Positions 5,290 to 6,582 of a DNA stretch of 6,582 bases are shown here, one piece after another. The DNA comes from Nitriliruptorales bacterium. GTDB taxonomy: Bacteria > Actinomycetota > Nitriliruptoria > Euzebyales > Egibacteraceae. Position 1 is the first letter of the stretch. Each line of letters starts with the position of its first letter. Under the pieces are notes generated by a model. That model did not search any database and was not told where the DNA came from. It saw nothing but the letters and a program-made list of their open reading frames with translations. Where the stretch lies: positions 1 to 6,582 of the forward strand of contig SLNF01000221.1 in NCBI GenBank assembly GCA_007133145.1, written 5' to 3'. The position numbers and the translations under genes are program-made.

Positions 5290-6582
5290 CCGCAGCAGCG
5301 CCTTCGCGGCCGCGCCGATCGCGGCGCTGTAGGTCGGGTAGGCGAAGGCCACCCGCGCGAGGGTCGCCGGGTCGGCGCCGGCGGCCATGGCCGTGGTCAC
5401 CGCCTGGATGACCTCGACCGCCGACTCACCGGCGGCATGCGCACCGAGCAGCAGCGACCGTCGGCGGTCGGCGATGAGCTTGAGGAACCCGTCGGTGCGC
5501 TCGTCGATGATCGCCCGCTCGAGGCCGGCGAGCGGCACGAGCGCGGTGACGCAGTGCTCGTCGTGGCGGCGGGCCTCCTCCTCGGTGAGGCCGACCCCGG
5601 CGACGTCGGGGTCGGTGAACCCACCCCACGGCAGGAGCGCGTGCGGGGCGGACCGCACCGGCCCGAGCACGGCGTTGACCGCGGCGGCCTCGCCTTCCTC
5701 CGCGGCCGACTGTACGAGCATGTCGCGCTGGTTGGCGTCACCGGGGGCGTAGACGTGCGGCACGTTCGTGCGTAGATACGCGTCGACGGGGATCCGCCCG
5801 CGGCGGTGGTCGATGCCCGCGGCGTCGAGCCCGAGGCCCTCGGTGCGTGCCGGCCAGCCCGTCGCGAGCACGACCGCGTCGACCTCGACGCTGATCGGCT
5901 GCGCCTCGCTGCGGTAGTGCACGAGACGTCGCCCTCCGACGTCCTCGATCGAGGTGAGGCCGTCGATGCCGGTGGCCACCTCCACGCCCTGGGCGCGGAA
6001 CGCCGTCTCGAGGGTCGCGGCGACGTCGGCGTCGGCGTGGGGCAGGATCCGCGGGGCGACGTCGAGCAACAGCACCTCCGCGCCCAGCGAGGCGAAGACG
6101 GTGACGAGCTGCGAGCCGGTGCTGCCCGAGCCGACGACGGCGACGCGCCCGGGCAGAGCCCCCCAGGCCATGACCTCGGTCGGCAGCGTCGCGAGCTCCG
6201 CGCCGGGGATCGGCAGCGGTTGGGCTGCGCCGCCGACGCAGAGCAGGACGGCGTCGGCCTCGACGTGCTCGTTCCCGACGGCGAGGGTGTGAGGGTCGAC
6301 GAACCGCGCGGGCTGGCCGATGCGGACGTCGACACCGGCGCCGCCGAGCTCGGCGGCGCTCGCGCGCCCGGCGGTGACCCCGGCGACGGTCTCGGCGACC
6401 CGTTCGGTGATCCGCTCCCAGCGGATGTCGACCTCGCCGACCTCGATCCCCCAGAGGTGGGCGTCACGGACCTCACGCGCCATCCGCGCGGCGCGCGCGA
6501 AGACCCTGGTGGGCACGCAGCCGTCGACGACGCAGGTGCCGCCGAGGGCCCGGGCCTCGAGGAGGGTGACCTCGGCGCCGAG
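5275..6582 (-). CDS. Flavoprotein disulfide reductase (class I pyridine nucleotide-disulfide oxidoreductase) without the His-Glu pair, 5' partial
   Basis: 435 residues are visible, open to the right edge; only the first FAD-binding GxGxxG strand (about 25-30 residues) is missing. A GTG at 6514-6516 is not the start, because the codons before it encode the conserved LEARALGGTCVVDGCVPTR. The redox-active pair CVVDGC is at 6532-6534 and 6517-6519. Then follow the NAD(P)H domain with GSGSTG and an acidic Asp ending its second strand (VLLLDVAPR), which suggests NADH rather than NADPH; the second FAD motif YAPGDAN (about 5733-5757); and the dimer interface domain (FTDPDVAGVGLTEEEA). At the C-terminus the usual HPTxxE is AYPTYSA: Tyr (5338-5340) replaces the catalytic His and Ala (5323-5325) the Glu. 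The family includes lipoamide, mycothiol and mercuric reductases, transhydrogenase and quinone reductases; the missing acid-base pair argues against a normal dithiol reductase and for a quinone or other electron acceptor, as described for the divergent M. tuberculosis LpdA. Exact substrate unknown. Confidence 0.9.
   Translation of the reverse strand, partial: LGAEVTLLEARALGGTCVVDGCVPTRVFARAARMAREVRDAHLWGIEVGEVDIRWERITERVAETVAGVTAGRASAAELGGAGVDVRIGQPARFVDPHTLAVGNEHVEADAVLLCVGGAAQPLPIPGAELATLPTEVMAWGALPGRVAVVGSGSTGSQLVTVFASLGAEVLLLDVAPRILPHADADVAATLETAFRAQGVEVATGIDGLTSIEDVGGRRLVHYRSEAQPISVEVDAVVLATGWPARTEGLGLDAAGIDHRRGRIPVDAYLRTNVPHVYAPGDANQRDMLVQSAAEEGEAAAVNAVLGPVRSAPHALLPWGGFTDPDVAGVGLTEEEARRHDEHCVTALVPLAGLERAIIDERTDGFLKLIADRRRSLLLGAHAAGESAVEVIQAVTTAMAAGADPATLARVAFAYPTYSAAIGAAAKALLRVDGA

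Noticed and set aside
6514..6516. GTG as the start of the flavoprotein gene
   Set aside because: It would cut off the redox-active CxxxxC motif, which is encoded in frame just before it.

Overview
The window is very GC-rich (codon third positions almost always G or C) and densely coding. It holds four protein genes and no RNA gene, insertion sequence or CRISPR array. Strong GC bias, GGAGG-type ribosome binding sites and especially a membrane protein with two N-terminal WWQASDGHWYPPEQHP motifs point to a high-GC actinomycete. That motif is one I associate with Acidimicrobiia and relatives, but this placement is an inference from style, not from a marker gene.

Layout: (1) positions 1-2218, plus strand, the 3' part of a DUF2207 (YciQ-like) membrane protein whose start lies upstream of the window. 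Its extracellular domain is present at least twice in tandem (period 645 bp, about 95% DNA identity). (2) 2225-3829, minus strand, convergent with gene 1 and only 6 bp away: an unrecognised single-pass membrane protein with the duplicated WYPPE motif, a Pro/Ala linker, one transmembrane helix and a cysteine-free acidic ectodomain. (3) 3830-4126, a divergent intergenic region with the start signals of genes 2 and 4. (4) 4127-5179, plus strand, a ketopantoate-reductase-fold (ApbA/PanE superfamily) protein that lacks the catalytic lysine and ends in a hydrophobic segment plus a basic tail. (5) 5275 to the right edge, minus strand, a flavoprotein disulfide reductase with the CxxxxC redox pair but without the usual His-Glu pair. 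Its start lies beyond position 6582.

The genes alternate in direction (plus, minus, plus, minus), so each is probably its own transcription unit, and nothing shows a shared pathway. Both convergent junctions carry a perfect inverted repeat that includes a stop codon (2206-2224 and 5265-5289), probably bidirectional terminators. I do not see a clear new multi-gene system. The points worth a second look are the two recent in-frame tandem duplications in neighbouring genes, the two redox enzymes with altered active sites, and the stop-codon hairpins.
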